Below, one piece after another: positions 62,164 to 64,000 of a stretch of DNA of 64,000 nucleotides (positions within the stretch are counted from its first letter, which is position 1; each line of letters starts with the position of its first letter). The stretch spans positions 62,001 to 126,000 of the forward strand of contig NZ_QOZG01000009.1 of NCBI RefSeq assembly GCF_003335045.1, read 5' to 3'. The translations under genes and the position numbers were made by a program. The notes under the pieces are model-generated. The model was not told the DNA's origin and ran no database searches. It saw only the letters and a list, made by a program, of their open reading frames with translations. This DNA is from Paramesorhizobium salinisoli. Its GTDB lineage: Bacteria > Pseudomonadota > Alphaproteobacteria > Rhizobiales > Rhizobiaceae.

Positions 62164-62796
62164 TCAGCCAAGGTCGATATCGTCGGGGTCCTGTGGCAGA
62201 GCCTGGATCTCCTCGGCCGCTTTCCGCAGGATATCGGCGATCTTGCGCTGGGTCGGCGGGGCGGCATGGAGCCGATGGGCGAGCGCACCCTTGAGCGCGC
62301 GGCGGGCTTCGTTTACTTCCGGTACCACTTCAGGGATGTCGCGGTCGTGTTCGCGGCCTTCCGAGCCATCGAACCATTGGCGCGCCCGTGCCAAGCGCTC
62401 GCCGATTCGACGTATCCGTTCAAGTGCGGCTTCCGCCACCTTCCGATTCTGTTCGAGGTAGGACCGTCCGTCAGTGGTGATCGAGTACACCTTCTTGTTG
62501 CCGTCGGCGGCGGAGACGGCATGACCGGTCTCCTCCAGATAGGTGAGCGTCGGGTAAATCACGCCCGGGCTGGGCGTGTAGAAGCCACTTGAGTGCTCCT
62601 CAAGCGCCTTGATCACATCATAGCCATGGCGTGGTGCGTCTTCGAGCAGGGCAAGCACGACGAGCCGCAATTCGCCATCGCCGACGAAGCGTCCGAATCC
62701 GCCGCCCATGCCGCGTCCGAGAGCGCGGGAAATTTGTCCGGAAAAGCCGCGAGGTCCGAAGTGGCGCTCGCCGTGGTGACAGCCATATCCATGCAT
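62164..62796 (-). CDS. PadR-family transcriptional regulator
   Basis: A 210-residue protein with a PadR winged helix (GELRLVVLALLEDAPRHGYDVIKALEEHSSGFYTPSPGVIYPTLTYLEETGHAVSAADGNKKVYSITTDGRSYLEQ) and a C-terminal helical dimerisation region rich in Arg/Glu. The N-terminus is Gly/His-rich (HGYGCHHGERHFGPRGFSG), perhaps metal-binding, as in some PadR proteins that sense heavy metals or haem; this is inference. ATG 62796 follows GAAAGGAA. It is divergent from the EamA transporter gene at 63001, with two palindromes between. Confidence 0.9.
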   Translation of the reverse strand: MHGYGCHHGERHFGPRGFSGQISRALGRGMGGGFGRFVGDGELRLVVLALLEDAPRHGYDVIKALEEHSSGFYTPSPGVIYPTLTYLEETGHAVSAADGNKKVYSITTDGRSYLEQNRKVAEAALERIRRIGERLARARQWFDGSEGREHDRDIPEVVPEVNEARRALKGALAHRLHAAPPTQRKIADILRKAAEEIQALPQDPDDIDLG

Positions 62797-62817
62797 GGGA
62801 ATTTCCTTTCGTTATAG

Positions 62818-62867
62818 CTTAAGATATAACTTAAGCCATCCGAGAATGGATCGTCAAGATATATCTT
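62818..62867. promoter_or_regulatory. Two AT-rich palindromes between padR and eamA-type gene
   Basis: CTTAAG-ATATAA-CTTAAG (62818-62835) and AAGATATATCTT (62856-62867), the latter a perfect 12-base palindrome, share the AAGATATA core. They lie just upstream of the PadR start and probably serve as its operators, autoregulating padR and perhaps the divergent transporter. Confidence 0.6.
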
Positions 62868-63000
62868 ACGTACTATCTAGTGGATGCAACGATCGGTGCA
62901 ATCAGGGGAGATCCTGTCAGTATTCGGTCGGCACCGAAGCGTTACGAGGTATCCTGCCTTTAGAAGTGACCACATTCACACGCAACGGGAACTGACAGGA

Positions 63001-63930
63001 ATGATCAACAAACCGGATCGAACCAGGGATCTGGCGCTACTTCTCGCGCTTTCAGCTCTGTGGGGTGCGTCTTACACATTCATCAAGATTGGCGTCGAAA
63101 CCATCCCGCCGGTGACGCTGATCGCCGCCCGGACTCTGATTGCCGGTGGCATATTGCTTGCCATCATACGATGGCGGGGCCTGGTTTTGCCGAAGGACTT
63201 GGTGACCTGGCGGCGTTTCCTTGTCCAGGCGTGTCTCAACAGCGTTATCCCCTTCACGCTTATCGCATGGGCGGAGCTCACCGTGGATGCGGGACTGGCA
63301 ACGATCCTCAACGCGACTTCACCTATCTTCACCCTCCTGCTGACAGTCCTTATCACGCGGCACGAGCCCATTGCTCCGCGTAAGCTCTTCGGCATGATTG
63401 CCGGCATTACCGGCACCGGCCTGATCATCGGCATCCAGGCGCTGACAGGCTTTGGTGATCAGTTGTGGGCACAACTTGCCATCGTGGCGGCGACGATCTG
63501 CTATGCGGGCGCAGCGATCTTCGGGACAAATTTCAAGGGGCTCGATCCGATGATGCCGGCGGCCGGGTCACTGATCTCCGGCGCGATCATCCTCATTCCG
63601 GTCAGCCTCGTGGTCGACCGACCATGGACCCTGACCCCGTCGTGGGAATCCATCCTGGCCTTGCTTTGCCTTGCGATTTTCTCGACCGCGCTTGCCCTGG
63701 TGATCTATTTCCGGCTCCTGCATACGCTCGGCTCTGTCGGCACGACCGCGCAGGCCTATCTGCGCGTGCCGATCGGGGTGGCTATCGGCGTCCTTTTTCT
63801 CGACGAAACGCTCAGCCCGACCGCCTGGATCGGCCTTGTCTGCATTATCGCCGGCGTGGCTGCGATGACGATCCCTCCGAAGGCGCGTGTCAAGCGATCA
63901 TCGCGAGCAGCAGGGTGCGGCGAATGCTGA
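63001..63930 (+). CDS. EamA-family (DMT) transporter
   Basis: A 309-residue protein with ten hydrophobic helices in two EamA repeats: LLLALSALWGASYTFIKIGVETIPPVTLIAARTLIAGGILL and LAIVAATICYAGAAIFGTNFKGLDPMMPAAG, and the pore-forming EAxLTV-type region TLIAWAELTVDAGLATILNATSPIFTLLL. It exports metabolites such as amino acids or drugs. ATG 63001 is preceded by GACAGGA; a longer frame upstream to 62884 has no hydrophobic start. The PadR gene opposite is its probable regulator. Confidence 0.9.
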   Translation: MINKPDRTRDLALLLALSALWGASYTFIKIGVETIPPVTLIAARTLIAGGILLAIIRWRGLVLPKDLVTWRRFLVQACLNSVIPFTLIAWAELTVDAGLATILNATSPIFTLLLTVLITRHEPIAPRKLFGMIAGITGTGLIIGIQALTGFGDQLWAQLAIVAATICYAGAAIFGTNFKGLDPMMPAAGSLISGAIILIPVSLVVDRPWTLTPSWESILALLCLAIFSTALALVIYFRLLHTLGSVGTTAQAYLRVPIGVAIGVLFLDETLSPTAWIGLVCIIAGVAAMTIPPKARVKRSSRAAGCGEC

Positions 63931-64000
63931 GAGGGCTGTGAAGTCCCCATCAATTACCTCATCCACGCCGAAGCTCCTGGCGACGTTGGCGTGGAGCCTG
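63931..64000. other. Window end, no assigned gene
   Basis: A minus-strand frame (GVDEVIDGDFTALSAFAAPCCSR) is open from the window end to a stop at 63898, overlapping the EamA gene by 33 bases. It may be the 3' end of a gene beyond the window, but there is not enough sequence to name it. Confidence 0.3.

Noticed and set aside
1-64000. tRNA or rRNA genes
   Set aside because: No cloverleaf with a conserved T-loop (GGTTCGAATCC-type) or rRNA core was recognised on reading.

Overview
The window reads as chromosome or chromid of an alphaproteobacterium of the order Hyphomicrobiales (Rhizobiales). The inference rests on several things seen together: dense ABC-transporter operons for peptides and plant-derived arabinosides, an exopolysaccharide locus with UDP-glucose dehydrogenase, a GT29-like protein of the type usually called 'urease operon accessory protein' in rhizobia, a DUF6481 protein, a palindromic intergenic repeat family of rhizobial type, and two small RNAs with CUCCUCC loops resembling the alpha-r14/CcsR type. 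Genus cannot be fixed from the sequence alone.

Layout. 0-16 kb is an accessory, partly decayed region: a truncated LysR regulator, a GNAT enzyme, a VapBC toxin-antitoxin pair, a broken serine recombinase with an inverted C-terminal piece, a molybdenum (isoquinoline/aldehyde oxidoreductase-like) two-subunit enzyme beside a LysR regulator, a second LysR divergent from a DsbA-like / MoaF-like / metallo-beta-lactamase-fold operon, a second broken recombinase, an LprI-pentapeptide protein, scraps of AlbA_2 and Phd genes, and a hipBA module whose operator array is intact but whose hipA is frameshifted. 16-19 kb holds an AraC regulator, an MFS exporter and an IS110 scrap.

18.8-25.6 kb is a minus-strand arabinoside operon: GH51 arabinofuranosidase, UgpC-type ATPase, two permeases and a solute-binding protein, preceded by an ArsR-type regulator. 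25.8-33.8 kb is a peptide ABC system with an embedded gamma-glutamyltransferase and a GntR/FCD regulator. 34-43 kb is a run of small units (LprI, GT29-like, LysE/Lrp, LysR/SDR, PPC-domain protein, Cu-Zn SOD, an AI-2E-type permease with an internal stop, an alpha/beta hydrolase, HxlR/MAPEG). 43.4-49.9 kb is an exopolysaccharide block (Ugd, two GT4 transferases, a flippase and a convergent pyruvyltransferase). 50-54 kb holds two small RNAs flanking an SDR/AraC pair, palindromic repeats, DUF6481, a cold-shock protein and a small iron-permease-like protein. 54.3-61.6 kb is a second peptide-type ABC operon ending in a CocE/NonD hydrolase; PadR and a divergent EamA transporter close the window.

Most notable: (i) four TATACG-N6-CGTATA sites spaced exactly 27 bp apart before hipB, while hipA itself carries two frameshifts; (ii) two putative three-hairpin small RNAs 2 kb apart in opposite orientation, with anti-Shine-Dalgarno loops that match the ribosome-binding site and a terminator-like loop in the arabinoside operon; (iii) two recombinase remnants broken at the same codon region. 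All functional statements are from reading the sequence; no database search was run.
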